Source: Ctenosaura bakeri
Taxonomy: Eukaryota; Chordata; Lepidosauria; Squamata; Iguanidae
Length of the DNA: 64,000 nucleotides
Assembly (NCBI GenBank): GCA_948474755.1
Contig: CAOLHI010002136.1
Span: 806,001-870,000 of the forward strand
Direction of reading: 5' to 3'
Position numbers and translations under genes: made by a program. Shown here piece after piece: positions 34,815 to 47,115 of the stretch. Below the pieces are notes generated by a model. It ran no database searches. It worked only from the letters and a program-made list of their open reading frames with translations, and was not told the DNA's origin. Each line of letters opens with the position of its first letter. The first letter of the stretch is position 1.

Positions 34815-37800
34815 TGAGAACCTGAGGGAGCATAAGAGTAGTGGAACCATCCCAGCTGGCCTGTGACTGTTTGAGAGTATGACTTTTGAACTACTTGTAT
34901 GTTCTTTTCATTTGAAAATGGGTACTGTCTGCTTTGATGGCGAGTCCTCTGAACCTAAAGGCCTTAGTTCTATGTTATGGACATTGGGTTGACTGCAGGA
35001 AAGCCAGGGAGTTCTGGAATGTCCAAGGCAGAGGAAGGTTTACTGAAGGGTTGGGCGACTGTAGTGGGTCTCTAGCCCTGTGTTCTGCCCCTGGGTCCTT
35101 AGGGGCTGCACAAATTGTCAAAAATTTATTTAAAAAAAATTGTGAGGAACAGGTCTTCTTGCACATTACACAATGTAGGCGGTTCCTGCACCCTACTTAA
35201 AGTTGAATCTCTGCTTCTGGAGGCTTCAAGGAAAGTCAATTTACCTTTTTCACGAGAAAGAGCTGGTAGATTAGGTTCAAGGACTGGGGGGAAAAGCATC
35301 CTTGGAGACTGCATTGTGCTCACTTGTGGTTTAACACTTTCCTCCCCAGCAGCAATCCTAGTGAAAATTTTGGTATATGGAAATCCTGGACTGTTTTCTG
35401 ATGCTTAAATTATACATGCTACAAGCTAATCAGCCATGACAACATACTGGTTCTTACAGGGGCTCTGCTGCCCCACTCATGAGGGGTGTGGTTACACCAG
35501 TAGTTCTGAAGGTACAGTCATCCTTTGGGAGGACACATCTAGATGGTCTTCACACTGTCTATGAGATGTTGGCTATGGAACTGACAGTGATTTTATACAT
35601 CCTAGATAAAACCACCACCTCAACAAAAGCGGGGGACTTTAATTATTTTCAGATTCTTGTTCTCCAAAGATAATGAGGTAGGGCAGTCACCCCATCATAT
35701 TTCTGAACCATACATCTCAAGATCTAGGAAGTTAGAAAATATTATTTTGTCTTTTCCTTAATATTGCCTTCTGCTTTGTTCCAGAAATATATTGCGCTCA
35801 GTAAATTTAATATTGATTAATAGCTTGGTTGTAAAGACTGTGGAGCCCTTCCTCCTTGGTATCCTAGCAATCTGATCCATTTTGAATAAAGAAGAGAATA
35901 GTTTCTGAGAACAGTTATTTACAGGTAACCAAAATAACCCTTTATCAACCCTATATTGCTAAAGCATCAGAAAATCTTATTCAGCATGACAGGCCTTGAT
36001 TCCTTCATTTTTATTTGAAAAGCCACACATGCATGTGTATTTGGAGAAAGAGAGATTGCGACCCCAAATCAACATACCCAGATGCCCTCACTTTACAATA
36101 GACCCATAAAATCATGGTTTGTGGGATTAAGATGGAGCAACGGAATGGGGCCTTTTTATTTCTCTAAGACTTAAAATATTTTTGCTATCCTATTTCACTT
36201 TAAAAGGAAAGAAGGAAGGAAGGAGTGGACAAAGATCAGTTAAAGCTTCCAAACATACCTGTTTACAGAGATGAAAACTGAGGTGATATATTTAATGTGT
36301 ACCCAGGTGCAAACCTAGGTCTGTCCAGGTTTGCCACACTGCATTGCAAATTGGTAAATGCTAAAATCAAAAGTATACAAAATAAGAGAATCTCTGTTGC
36401 CTGGAGCATAGATTTATTAACTTATTTTAAAAAATATTTATTTACAATCTCTCTTTCTCCCAATATAGGACTCAAAGCAGGTTACAAAACAACAAAATAG
36501 TTAACCAAAGAGTACTTTTAGCCCCTAAATAGGATAGAGACATTTTTTTACAGGGCTGCATTATAACAGAACATTGGGGCAAATCATAAGGTATGTGTGT
36601 ATATAACATTAAAAAGTAGTAATTGTATGCAGATTTTGGAACCAATCCAGTTATTTTGTCATATACAGGATCAGGCTGAAAAGGAAGTTTATTTTACCAA
36701 AGATATAATACACTTTTGCTTAGTTCTATTTTCTGTAAAACTGTAAATGGTATGTTAAAACATGGACCTGGTTTACAGTAAATCAGTGATTTGTCTGAAA
36801 AGTCATTTAACAACCTCATGAAAGTTTCAGCTTAACAATAAAAATGTTAAAATATAATACTTATTCCTTTCCCCACTCGGACAGCATCAAAAAGGTCAGT
36901 GCAAGCTACGTTCCAGAACAGCCATTCAGAACAGTCACTGAATGGAGCTCCAGTTTTAGTTACAGACGATAAATCATATATCAACACCTTGGCTTCATTG
37001 TGTTCTTTCTGGTCAGAAATGCAATTGTTAAACAAATTGTAATAGATCTTCAGGTTTACCATCTGGTGCTCACCACTCCTGCAGCAATAGTACTTGACTG
37101 CTGAATGGTATGACAGTGACAGCTATGGCAACTTTGAGTCCTTCTTAAGAATGCAGTTAAAATCTGCAGTTCACAGTCTGCAACTGATTTTACACAGCAC
37201 TCTTCCTGCTTAACGATGTAGGTGTTTAAGATCAAAAGCATGGTGTGGGGTAGACTGCATGCACAACAGGATTTTTCTATCTTCTTTCCACATATTACTG
37301 CATTCCTCCACCCCCTAGGAAAAGAAAAATCTCTCCCTATGAATCAGGGGGACCTGTGGAATGATGAGCAATGTGGCCCAGGAAGATGTAGTTGTGGGAT
37401 GAAAGAGCATGGTCCCACCTATGGAAGTGCTTTCTACTTCTCCATTAGTGGGAATCTCAGCTAAAGATGGTTAGATAGGCAGATATTAGTCCCTTCTCTC
37501 AATATAAAAGAAGCCTTGCTCCAAATATGTGCAGCATCAGTAGTATAATGGCATTCTTGCTTCTGTCAAAAACTTTATATAAAAACGCTAAAATGCAGCT
37601 GACTTTGTGAAACAGAGTAGCTAAGATGAACATAAAGCAGCATTGCTATATTGACTAGTAGACAAAGTAAAAGAGCATTACTATGGCAACAGATTCACCA
37701 TCTCCTCCCTGAAGAGAATAAGATGTATTTGAGGAAACTATGAAAGGATAAAATTAGATTTTCTATTTTCCAGTTATTTAAGATGTGTCAGCAAATAATA

Positions 37801-38389
37801 TTTTCAATAAGTGTCTTGATATCAAATTCATCTCAAAAATAAAATAGGAAATATACTGCAGTATAATGAAAACATCTAGATTAGAGCAACACTGCCATCA
37901 CACTTTTCCATGGAAAACCATACCAAAGCAGCTTACTGCAATAGTCAGAAAAAGTTAGATGTATCTAGTTTATACCATAGTTCTTCAGTACAGTTTCTGG
38001 ATTTTGGACATTGCAGGAGAATGATAATTGCCTAATCTACCATGAAAGTCAAGTGGAAAACTGAGTAGTCCTTAAAATTATTCTGTCCCTTTAAGTCTTT
38101 TGAAATTATGGCAATCATTTTCCTCAGTTGGTCTGAGTGGATGTCTATGTATATTTCACTCAATCATGCAAGCAAGGTCGGCTATATTCAGAGAGGATTT
38201 CTTCCAGATAATAGTGAATGGAACTGAATATTTGCTAAAATATGCAATACAAACTTGCGGTAATGTCAAACACAACAATATTCAATTCAATACAACCTTA
38301 TTGAATTATATCTAAATTAGGCCCTTTGTTTGTTTTACTTACAAACAATCTGGGTACTTTCAGCCAGCTAAAAAGGGCTTTGCTTCATA
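34815..38389. other. Long stretch without recognised genes
   Basis: About 3.6 kb with no exon, RNA gene or confident transposon. A TATTTATTTACAATCTCTCT segment at 36425-36490 followed by GGACTCAAAGCAGGTTACAA resembles a common LINE-type 3' terminus in lizards, antisense. Frames at 34934-35408 lack motifs. Confidence 0.45.
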
Positions 38390-38706
38390 ATTCTTGCAGG
38401 AACACCTCCTGCCATCCCAACCTGCCTACTAGATTGACTGATGCCCTTACCAAAGAAAAGACTTTTACAAAGGAGAAGGCCCTTTGAGGAGTGGCACCTC
38501 AGCTACGGAATGTAAACCGGCAAACTTGGGGAACCAGATAAAAACATATGTTTAATACATATATATTTCAAATAGTTTTATTTTCTTTTAATTAATAAAA
38601 GTAATGAACTTTTATTGTAAATAAAAAAAGGAGGAGAGAAAGGGAAAAAGAAAAAGTGAGGAAAGTGAACATAATCAGCATAATCATGGACATAATCATG
38701 GACTAG

Positions 38707-38754
<48 letters not shown>

Positions 38755-38980
38755 GCTGACCAAAAACAAAATCTGCTTGAAGCTACTGTCTCTAAAATAC
38801 ACACATAGAGTTCATTATCATCTTAAACATTTTGAACATTGTCTTTCAATTGCACTTTTATTTGCTAGTTGTTTTGGATATTTCTGTTGTGCTAGAATTT
38901 TTTTTGTAAAGCACTTTGAAATCATTGATAAAAGATAGCATCTAAATGGTAGATAGATAGATACATACATACATACATAT
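38390..38980 (+). mobile_element. Probable L2-type LINE 3' remnant with microsatellites
   Basis: CCAAAGAAAAGACTTTTACAA ... AAGGCCCTTTGAGGAGTGGC resembles the decayed AFSVAAP-LWN C-terminal region, and GTAAAGCACTTTGAAATCAT ... GATAGCATCTAAATGG resembles the L2 3' end. An (AAT)n tract (38708-38754) separates the two, and (GATA)n/(CATA)n follow at 38948-38980. The call is weak because no long match is seen. Confidence 0.35.
38708..38754. repeat. (AAT)n microsatellite
   Basis: About 15 uninterrupted AAT units. It generates a poly-leucine frame on the minus strand that is not a gene. Confidence 0.95.
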
Positions 38981-39084
38981 TGTGGTTTAGAATTTACCAT
39001 GCAATCAGATTTCCTTGTTCAATAACTAAATTAGATTGCCACTGTCTGCCAAGTGAATTCTCTGAAGAAGTTTGATTTGAAACA

Positions 39085-40174
39085 CACTCTACTTTTGACT
39101 AGGTAATAGGTTCCTGTCCAAAACAGGGTCAGTCACATCATTCCAGTCCCCCATCCATATTATTTCTTGATCATCTAAACCAATTGTTTGATCTAACAGG
39201 TTTTTTTTTAAAAAAATCTTGTTTATTTTGGGGGGGGCATAAACACTGACTATTAACACTTTTGAATTATCCATTTGTGATTCTACTGAAATATATTCTA
39301 CTTTTGCATCTTTGAATAATTCTTTGCCTTGATATTCCCTATTACTATAAATAGCTACACTTTTCTTCTTTTTTTTATTGGGTGATGCAAAGCAATTGCC
39401 TAGTTTGTTATCTAGTAAATATGCATAAATTTTGTCTAGCATATGAGTTTCTTGAACACATACTATATCAAGCTTCTGTTTTTCTTAAAAATGGAATACT
39501 TTTTTTTAACTTTTTTTCTTCTTAATCAGGGAATTCAGACCATTTACATTCCAACAAAGTAGTTTAAGACTCATCTTGCAACAAAGATTTTCTCATCCTT
39601 TTCTAATCTTATATCTTGGTTAATCTTGTTTATCTTCGAATTCACTATTATCATTATTATTTAAATTTCCCTGCTGTCTTTTTTAAAGAAATACCTCTTT
39701 CACCTTGCTTAAATCTCTATACTCTTTGTCAGATTCCTCAATTTGTTCAATTTCACCTTCTTCCTTCTGTTGAGCAGGTCTGTTCTGAAATTCATGATTT
39801 AGTTGCTCTTGCTTTGTCATAGTTTCTTTGGTGGCTTCCTTATCCAGCTTCTTTTATTTTTCTGGATATTCTGTACCAAAATAAGCTAGATCCTGGGAAT
39901 CAGGGTATTTATACAGGGACTCTTTAGCTTTCTGTGTTGTGTTAACCAAAACTCTTCTGTGATGCATTGTAAAATAAATGCCTTCTTCTTTTCCCCATTT
40001 ATATCTCATTTGTTTTTACCTCAAATAATGTGTCAAATCAAGATATTCTCTTCTCTTACTCAATATCTGTGGTGGGATATCTGTGAGGATTTGCAATTCC
40101 TTTCCGTTCACAATTAGTTTATTCTTGTAGCTCTGCTGTAGGATTAAATCTCTAACTCTTTCTCAAAATAAATG
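39085..40174 (-). mobile_element. L1 LINE: ORF1 end and ORF2 start
   Basis: On the minus strand the ORF1 C-terminal domain is readable first (VRDLILQQSYKNKLIVNGKE, PPQILSKRREYLDLTHYLR, about 40165-39850), then a short spacer, then ORF2 starting at ATG 39574 with LLCWNVNGLNS, KQKLDIVCVQETH (endonuclease catalytic Glu), GNCFASPNKKKK, KVLIVSVYAPP and MGDWNDVTDPVLDR (Asp/Asn motif). It stops there, so the copy is truncated at its 3' side, which is unusual for L1 and implies a later deletion. Frameshifts and stops are present. Confidence 0.85.
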
Positions 40175-43050
40175 CTATGTCTCTGGGAAGGTGCCTTTTT
40201 GTAGGTGTTGGCTAGAGGAATAGTGGTGGAAGCTTCATCAGCTGCAGAGGAATCATCCAAGGTACTGCCTGTTAGAATTTTGCTGCTTCTTCCTGAATTG
40301 GGAAATCCTGTATTTTGCCAAAGACATTTTATGGGTACCCAAAAATTAAAGAGGGGTCTGCCTAGTACCAGAGTAGTATCAGGGGAAGTGTGGTTTAGAG
40401 TTCTAGGGCTGAGGCTCAAAACCAAACTTTTTGGATGTGGTCCTCATCTTGTTGGTATGTTGCAGCTTATCATCAGTAGCTGAACTGAAAAGACCACTTC
40501 ATCAAAGAGGAGATCATCTGTTGTCAAACTTGTCTCTTGGGACAAGATCTCAACCAGACATGCTGATGAAGTGCCATTGATCCTCCCAAGATCTTGCTAC
40601 TACAGTCAGCAAAATGCCTAGCTGTAGTGATTTGTTGAGAAGCCAATCAATGAGTTTCTGTATACAGCACAGAGGTAACTCTTATATCATCCTCTGAGAG
40701 GCAGTCAAGGAAAATCATAGAATCATAGACATGTAGATCTGGAAGAGACCACACGGGCCATCCGGTCCAACCTCCTGCCATGCAGGAATACCCTCAAAGC
40801 ACTCCCGACAGATGGCCATCTAGCCTCTGCTTAAAAATCTCCAAAGAAGGAGACTGCACTACACTCTGAGGCAGCATATTCCACTGCCTGACAGCCCTGA
40901 CTGTCAGGAAGTTCTTCCTGAGGTTCAGGTAGAATTTCCTTTCCTGCAGCTTGAATCCATTGCTCCTGGTCTCTGGAGCAGCAGAAAACAAGCCCTCTTC
41001 ACCTTAGTCCCAAATAAACTGTTGGTAAGCAGCCATGCATGCACTGTAGTTGGCAATTTTGAAGAGGAGAATAGAATTTCTGGTCCATGGCATCAAGCTT
41101 CTTCCCTTTCTTATCTGCTTAGAGCAGAATGAAGCTTCTGAGAAAGACAGGACTGAGCAGTATCGACTATGACAGAATTGGGCTTGGGTGTTGAAGAAGC
41201 CATTTTAGACTAGTCTCAATGATCTTGTAGAGTGCTTCAATTTTCTTTGATGTGGGTGAAATTGAAGAGGAGGAAGCCCATGACTTTTTCATCACATGCA
41301 GCAGATATGGTAATAAAGGAAGGGAAGCAGGAGTAGGAGCCTGGTCTTGGACCTGTTGATAGATGGGGTCCTGGAAATCTTCATGGTTCTGTTGAATATT
41401 CAAATTAAGTGACTGACCCATTGTCAACATTTGGTCCAAAAGGAGCTCACACTATCAGGGAATTAGGATCACAGCCACCAGGGTCTTTGGAGACACTTGA
41501 GTAAAGTCAGAGGAAGATTCCAACCTGGAGTCCATGGAGTCACCAGACATTTGAGAAGGGGACCCATGAAACCCTTGAGCTGAAGGTGTGAGTGAAGGAT
41601 CTTGCACAACAATGGCAGACTGCACCAAGACAGTTGAAGGATCTCCACATGTTATGAACTCTGGGACAACCAAAAAAGTAGCTGCTGTAGCATGGTGACA
41701 CCTCTTCTGTGGCAAAGACCTTGAGCTGGACCTTTGGTGAGACTGCAAGGAAGACCTGGACCTCATCCACATTGAGCAGACAGAACCCTTGATGTTGGTG
41801 CAGTACATAATATACTTCTTCCAGGTAACAGTCCAATGATACAATCTGTCATGACAACCTGGGTAGTCATCTGATGATGTTGACAACTCAGGGTAGTCAT
41901 ATGGAGAGAGTCTCCACCTTGGCTGACTGTCGGAAGATTCCCTGTCATGACACTCTTGACATCAAATACATATTTTGGACCTACGGTACCCAGGACTTTA
42001 TTGGCCAATAGGACTTTGTGATTGAGACTTCAAGGTCAATGAGGAGGAGGGTGGATGACATCTGCATTGATCATGGGGTGAAGTAGGTGGTGGAAGTCTC
42101 TGTGAAGGAGTGAGACAGTACCTGCACGGGTAAATCTGAAGGGGGCCTCTGATCTGATGGAGAGTTGAAACTCTGAGTTGGAGGGGAAGAGTCTAGCATC
42201 TCATCATCTGAGGTGGCATGCTGCACTGGCAAACCAGAAGGCACAGTCCCTGATAAATGTATTGGGCCACTGCCAGAGGAATCGGTGTCGAGTCTCTCTG
42301 ATGGGACACAGGGCAGGAGTCTACAACAACAGCGCAGAGTCTTAAGTCTCTCACACCAGTAATAACTGCTGTTATGAAGGTACATGAAATGAATTTTGAA
42401 ATAGAACATACTTAGGCCTCTTCTTCATTTTGTGTTTCTTTTGGGTACCTTCCGAGGTATGGCCTGGTAGATCCAGAGATCTGCAGTTGTTGCTGGGAAT
42501 GGATGCCTCTCTGGTTGCTAATCAGAATCCCCAGCCACAGGTTCAAGAGCCACAGAGGGTATTGGGAAGCTAGTAGGCCACTTTGGTGCAGGCTCAGAGG
42601 TTGGGTGCTCCTCATGTCGATGCTGAAAAGTAGTTGATGCACAGACCACTTTAGAGCAGACCGAGAAGAGAACATTGACACTGGTGGTACTAAGAATGCC
42701 GATGGAGCCCCTGGTGTCAAGTGAGGACAGGTTTGAGTTACTGTCACTGACACTGTGTGATGGACCCAACTTTCTCCCAGAGGAGCACTTTTAGCCTGGC
42801 AGCCTGATTTCATCTTGTCTGCAGTGTAAAGAGTTGGCAATGATGGCAAAAACGCATGTTGTGCGTTTCACCAAGACAGAGGAGGCACTTAGCATGGCTG
42901 TTTTTGTCTGGGATCTTGTCACTATAGGAGGAGTAGCACTTGAAGAAGCCCAAGCAACTTGCAAGAGCCACACCACCGTTGTTGTGGAGACCAAGGAGAC
43001 CAAGCCATGGAACAATCTGAGTCAGTAAAGAGTCTGATCCATAGAAGTGT
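40175..43050 (-). mobile_element. DIRS-like retrotransposon gag remnant
   Basis: Minus-strand translation in several frames recalls vertebrate DIRS-type gag: first a cysteine-rich segment HAKCLLCLGETHNMRFCHHC (42900-42830), then a Ser/Pro-rich middle (RHEEHPTSEPAPKWPTS, SDDEMLDSSPPTQSFNSPSD), then SPTSKKIEALYKI and LKWLLQHPSP (41270-41170), LASQQITTARHFADCSSK and LLFDEVVFSV (40660-40480), and NKMRTTSKKFGFEPQP (40460-40400). The frame breaks many times. DIRS elements move with a tyrosine recombinase; that gene and the reverse transcriptase are not seen. A CR1 fragment (40714-41005) has inserted in it. Confidence 0.65.
40714..41005 (-). mobile_element. CR1 LINE 3' end
   Basis: AAATCATAGAATCATAGACA through ACCTCCTGCCATGCAGGAAT to CAGCTTGAATCCATTGCTCC, antisense. 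Minus-strand reading gives SNGFKLQERKFYLNLRKNFL and RAVRQWNMLPQS, the CR1 C-terminus. It lies inside the DIRS-like gag, so it is younger than that. Confidence 0.9.
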
Positions 43051-44017
43051 CAAAATGCTAAGCCAAAATTGCTAACCATAGAGAAGATCAGAGATCAGAA
43101 CCAAAAAATGGTAAGTAACTAAGCTCACTCTCAGAAAGCTCCTAATGGACACTGATGGGGTAGTAGACAAACAGACACTTAGGGTTTTGTATAGCCAGTT
43201 GTGAGGGATTAAAACCAAAAAGCATGTCATAGTGCTCTAGAAGTTTCCGAATTTGTGTGAGTCACAGAGACCACAAAGAACAGCAGTACAAGAGTGTTTG
43301 GGGAGGGGCTTGTCACATCGGCAGCTCAGGTGGTGCTGCCTCAGCCATTCTCACTTCAGCGGCCTAGATAAGTTAGGCAAAAGACATCAGTCACCTGCTA
43401 GAAGCAATGTCTATCTCCCACTCATTGGAAAAGACACCTGAGCCAGCTTAGAGACTCTGACCTGCTTTCTAGACCCTTAGAACAAGACTCTTGACTACTC
43501 TTTTGAGCATCCCTCTGTCTATCTTGGTTTTCCCAGTGACTAACAGATCCCTTGGCTTCTCAACCACTGGAGTTATAATTACCACGTGGCTTCTTTCCCA
43601 TCCCAGTGAGTTACAACAGGTAATTAATGCACTGTAGGCTGGTGTCCTCCATGACAGCGGGTCAGTGAATCCATTCCAGGTGTTTGAACCCTAAAGGAAC
43701 TATTCAAGGTGCTGAACTGTATCACCCAAACAGGATTCTTTAAAGTTCAGATTAAACCTCCAACCACTTCACTGACATGGAAGCAGCAACATATCTGTTT
43801 GATCTCAACCACTTCTACTTGCAAAGAAATCCCTAGGCTCAAATTATGGGTAGATGCATTTCACAACGTCCTCTGTCATGCAGTGCATTACAGTTGCATT
43901 CACAAGTGCAGATAACATGAAGAGCCAAAGGCATGAGAAAAGACCATTACCCAGCTGAAAGAACATAAAGACATCCCCATATTTTCTATCAAGTTTACTT
44001 ATTTAAAGCAGGGATTC
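43051..44017. other. Unassigned; may contain DIRS 5' flank
   Basis: 43051-43460 could be the non-coding terminal part of the DIRS-like element, but I see no defining repeat. The rest is unrecognised. Confidence 0.4.
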
Positions 44018-44100
44018 AGATGTTTTGCACTTCATCTCCCAGAATTCCCAACTGTTGGCCAAGCTGATTGGGGCTGAAGTACAAAATACCTGGATGACTC
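44018..44100. repeat. Palindromic dispersed repeat (as at 10965)
   Basis: CAGATGTTTTGCACTTCATCTCCCAG and TTGGGGCTGAAGTACAAAATA form a degenerate inverted repeat around CCAACTGTTGGCC. Confidence 0.55.
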
Positions 44101-45404
44101 ACAATTGGAACCACGGAAGAAACCTCTATACTTTTGAGGCACAAATGATTCCACGGTGGCTTAAATGACTGTCTTTACCCACAAGCTTACAACCAAAACT
44201 ACACAGCATAAAAGAAAAAGGATATGGTTTTGAAATAGAAAACAGGAAACCCTGGCACCAATATTTAAAAGTTAAATAGTAGTTTCTATCTTATTATGAC
44301 CGGCTGGGATGCAAACTATGCAGAGAGAGAAGGAAGAAGAAGATCTGAGAGAATAAAACTTGCCTTTTATCTCCCTCTGCTGTGGATTGAGGAAATGAAA
44401 TTCCCATGAACCAGGAAACAGTTTTTAAGGAAATGCTATTGCTATGATCTCTTGGGTAAAATGTATCCTTCATCAAAAGAATATATTTTAAAAATGTTTT
44501 TAAGACATATTTAAAAACTGAAGGAAGTTTGTATGTTGAATATTTTAAACAGAATTATGGACCTTGCAAAGCAGGACACATTTTTCCAGTGCTTTTGCTA
44601 CTGAAAAATATCTCAATTGTCCTTGAATATTATCTGCAATATTATTTCTAATTTCTGAGGTGGTATCAAAAGGTAGGGAGAAAAGCTAAGACAGCTGCCT
44701 GATATTTGCTTCAACAGTTTGAGGGAAGCTGAAAGAGGGCAGATGAAAGATGAAGTCTATATAAGGTATACCTTTCTGCTCCACAGTGCATTCAGCATTT
44801 TCAAAGAAAAGGCAAGGACTCTGCACTGTACAGCTTATCCCTGAAGACAGTGAGTCGAAATATGTGACCAGCCAATGAAATTCATTTATAGTCTAATAAG
44901 GAAAGGAAATTAAAACCAACATTATCAGCAGGGGTGTCTTGATGTCTATGTAATGGAGAACATTTTATTGAAGGAAAGGAAAATAAGATATAACTTCCAT
45001 GGACCCCAGAACAGGGAGGGCTTGAGTGCCCCCACCCCACTGATCTGTCAAAATCTGTCAAAAACTGAAATTCCTATGTAATTGGGCTTCCTCGGGAATT
45101 TACCAATCAGAATTGTACTAAACTAAATGAAAATTTTCATAGTGTAGAAACAATTTTAAAGTGCTTACTTGGAGATGAATTTTAGTCCAAGAAGAAAAAG
45201 ATTGTTGCACAAAGTATCTTATTTTCTTGATATGACAATGTTAATTGGGACACAGACTCCAGCACAGTTTTTGCAGTAGCAGACACTTAGAGATGTTTTG
45301 TGGAAGAGTGCTGACATCTAGTGGTGGAACTGGAAATTATATGAAATTTTTTTAATTGAATCTGTCACTTGTCAGATTATTAAATTAGTGTTATAAGTTT
45401 AAAG
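44101..45404. other. Unrecognised intergenic stretch
   Basis: No supported gene or repeat. Confidence 0.5.
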
Positions 45405-46331
45405 GAGGATTTTGGTGGATCTGCCTAAATAATGGAACTAAACCAGATGATCGTGCAAGATATGTCATGAATGAGAGAAAAGATGATTCAAGTGAGGGTT
45501 GATCTGAAAGTGGAAATGACAGAAACAAGATTCTTCTTAGCTCAGATAAATAGTAAGATGAAGCAAAAGAATGAAAGAATGGAAACTATGGAGAAAAGGT
45601 TACAAAAACTGGAAGATGTGGTTGAGAAATCAACTGTAGAACAAGAAAAAATGGATATAATGGCTTGTGTGAAAAGTAAGAGAGAGAGATAAAGGGGTTT
45701 AAGAATGAGGACTATATCAGAAATACAAAGTAAGAATGTCTATGTAAGAGCGTATGCAGCTTTGACTGACCTTCTGGAGATAAGAAGGAATGATTCCATT
45801 TGTGAACTGAAACCGGATAGGTGCCCTTGGACCTTTTTTTTTTTTTTAAACAGGCAGGCAGAGAAATTTATCAAGGGATGGGGCTGTGTATGTTGGAAAA
45901 TGAAGTTGTTGCCCATGGTTGAGATGGACAATTAAAGTCTAATTAAAGATGGCTTACTAAATGACTTTAGGAATAATGGAAGAATTATAATGCATTTAAG
46001 AGCGTTGGGGGATAAATATAATTGTGGGATTTAAATAGTATGGCTGGAAACAATGGTAGGATAGTATGGTTAAATATAACTGTAGGATCCTAAGAGTATC
46101 ATTAGAAACTTTATTATGGAATGATGCATTTATTATGTATTATTGTATTATTGCATTTAAAATAAGTATAAGAGTAATTACAGTACAAGCATAAAGGTAG
46201 ATAAATGACATATGGTTTTTGTAGTAATTTCAAAATGAGAGGATTTGAATAATATAATTAGAAATATTACTGTTGAATATTATATTACAGCATTTATTAT
46301 ATTTAATACAAGTGTCAGAGAAATTATAGTA

Positions 46332-46785
46332 CAGTACAACCCCTGTATCCATAGGGGATTGGTTCCAGGCCCCTCCACGGATATGGGAATCCACGGATAG
46401 TACTGAACACTGCAGCAATTGGGCCCTGGGCCTGCAGCTGGAGGAGGGGAAACAGTGGGCAGCCCGCCAGGCACCACAGGGATCGGGCCCTGGGCCTGTG
46501 GCTGGAGGAGGGGAAACAGCAGGCAGCACGATTCCACACTACCCTGTTTTCCCACCGGGCGCTGCAGGGATCGGTCCATGGGCCTGCGGCTGGAGGAGGG
46601 GAAACAGCAGGCAACACGATTCCATGCCACCCGCTGTTTTCCACCAGGCGTTGAGGCAATCGGGCCCCAGGCCTGCGGCTGGAGTGGGAAAACAGCAGGC
46701 AGTGTGATTCCTCACTGCCTGCTGTTTTCAACCACAGATAACTGAATCCACGCATTATGAATCCGTGGATATGGGGGTCGTACTG
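46332..46785. mobile_element. Tigger-like element with internal minisatellite
   Basis: Left end CAGTACAACCCCTGTATCC and right end, reversed, CAGTACGACCCCCATATCC are inverted repeats flanked by TA on both sides (46330-46331, 46786-46787). Next to the ends, CACGGATATGGGAATCCACGG and its inverted partner continue the pairing. No transposase. Between the ends lie about 3.7 copies of an 88-bp GC-rich repeat. Confidence 0.85.
46421..46735. repeat. Minisatellite, ~88-bp unit, ~3.7 copies
   Basis: Units start at 46421, 46485, 46573 and 46662, each with GGGCCTG-GGCTGGAGGAGG and GGAAACAGCAGGCA; the first is a shortened 64-bp unit. The repeat is much GC-richer than the surrounding AT-rich DNA. Open frames across it on both strands are artefacts of its composition. 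Confidence 0.85.
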
Positions 46786-47071
46786 TATAAGCATAAATGT
46801 AGAACTTTGAACAAGTATATTAACTACTCAAAAGTAACCAATCTCTGGAGAGCTGGGAGTCATACATGGACTCTTTTTACCCTTTTTGTGTTCACATGTT
46901 TGTTAGATTGTTTAGATAGCAGGTGTTTAGTTCCTTTTTGTGCAATTTTTTTTACCTTATATATTGGTTTCTATTCTTTAAAGCTATTTTAATAAATATA
47001 TTTTTTAAAAATTAAAGAGTGGACACTCAACACTGACAGGGAGGTTGTTATTAATTTTATTATGAAACTGT

Positions 47072-47115
47072 GGCCATTTCCATACTAGGCTGTTATAGTG
47101 CTATTATTCCACTTT
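47072..47115. mobile_element. Foldback MITE, terminal fragment
   Basis: GGCCATTTCCATACTAGGCT and ATTATTCCACTTT match the left end of the element at 2680-2858. Only ~44 bp remain; the L1 fragment follows at once. Confidence 0.7.

Larger units (their letters stand above)
45405..47015 (+). mobile_element. L1 LINE, internally deleted, with Tigger-like insert
   Basis: The left part encodes an ORF1 coiled-coil stretch (45471-45692: KMKQKNERMETMEKRLQKLE). Reverse transcriptase is absent. The right part (46790-47015) is an L1-like 3' UTR ending TTTTAATAAATATATTTTTT. The Tigger-like element at 46332-46785 interrupts the middle. Joining the two outer parts into one L1 is an inference from their order and strand. 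Confidence 0.55.

Noticed and set aside
38708..38754. CRISPR-like or coding repeat
   Set aside because: It is an uninterrupted AAT microsatellite; no spacer structure exists anywhere in the window.
46280..46794. Frames of 100-156 residues on both strands
   Set aside because: They are translations of the GC-rich 88-bp tandem repeat; both strands are open for the same reason.
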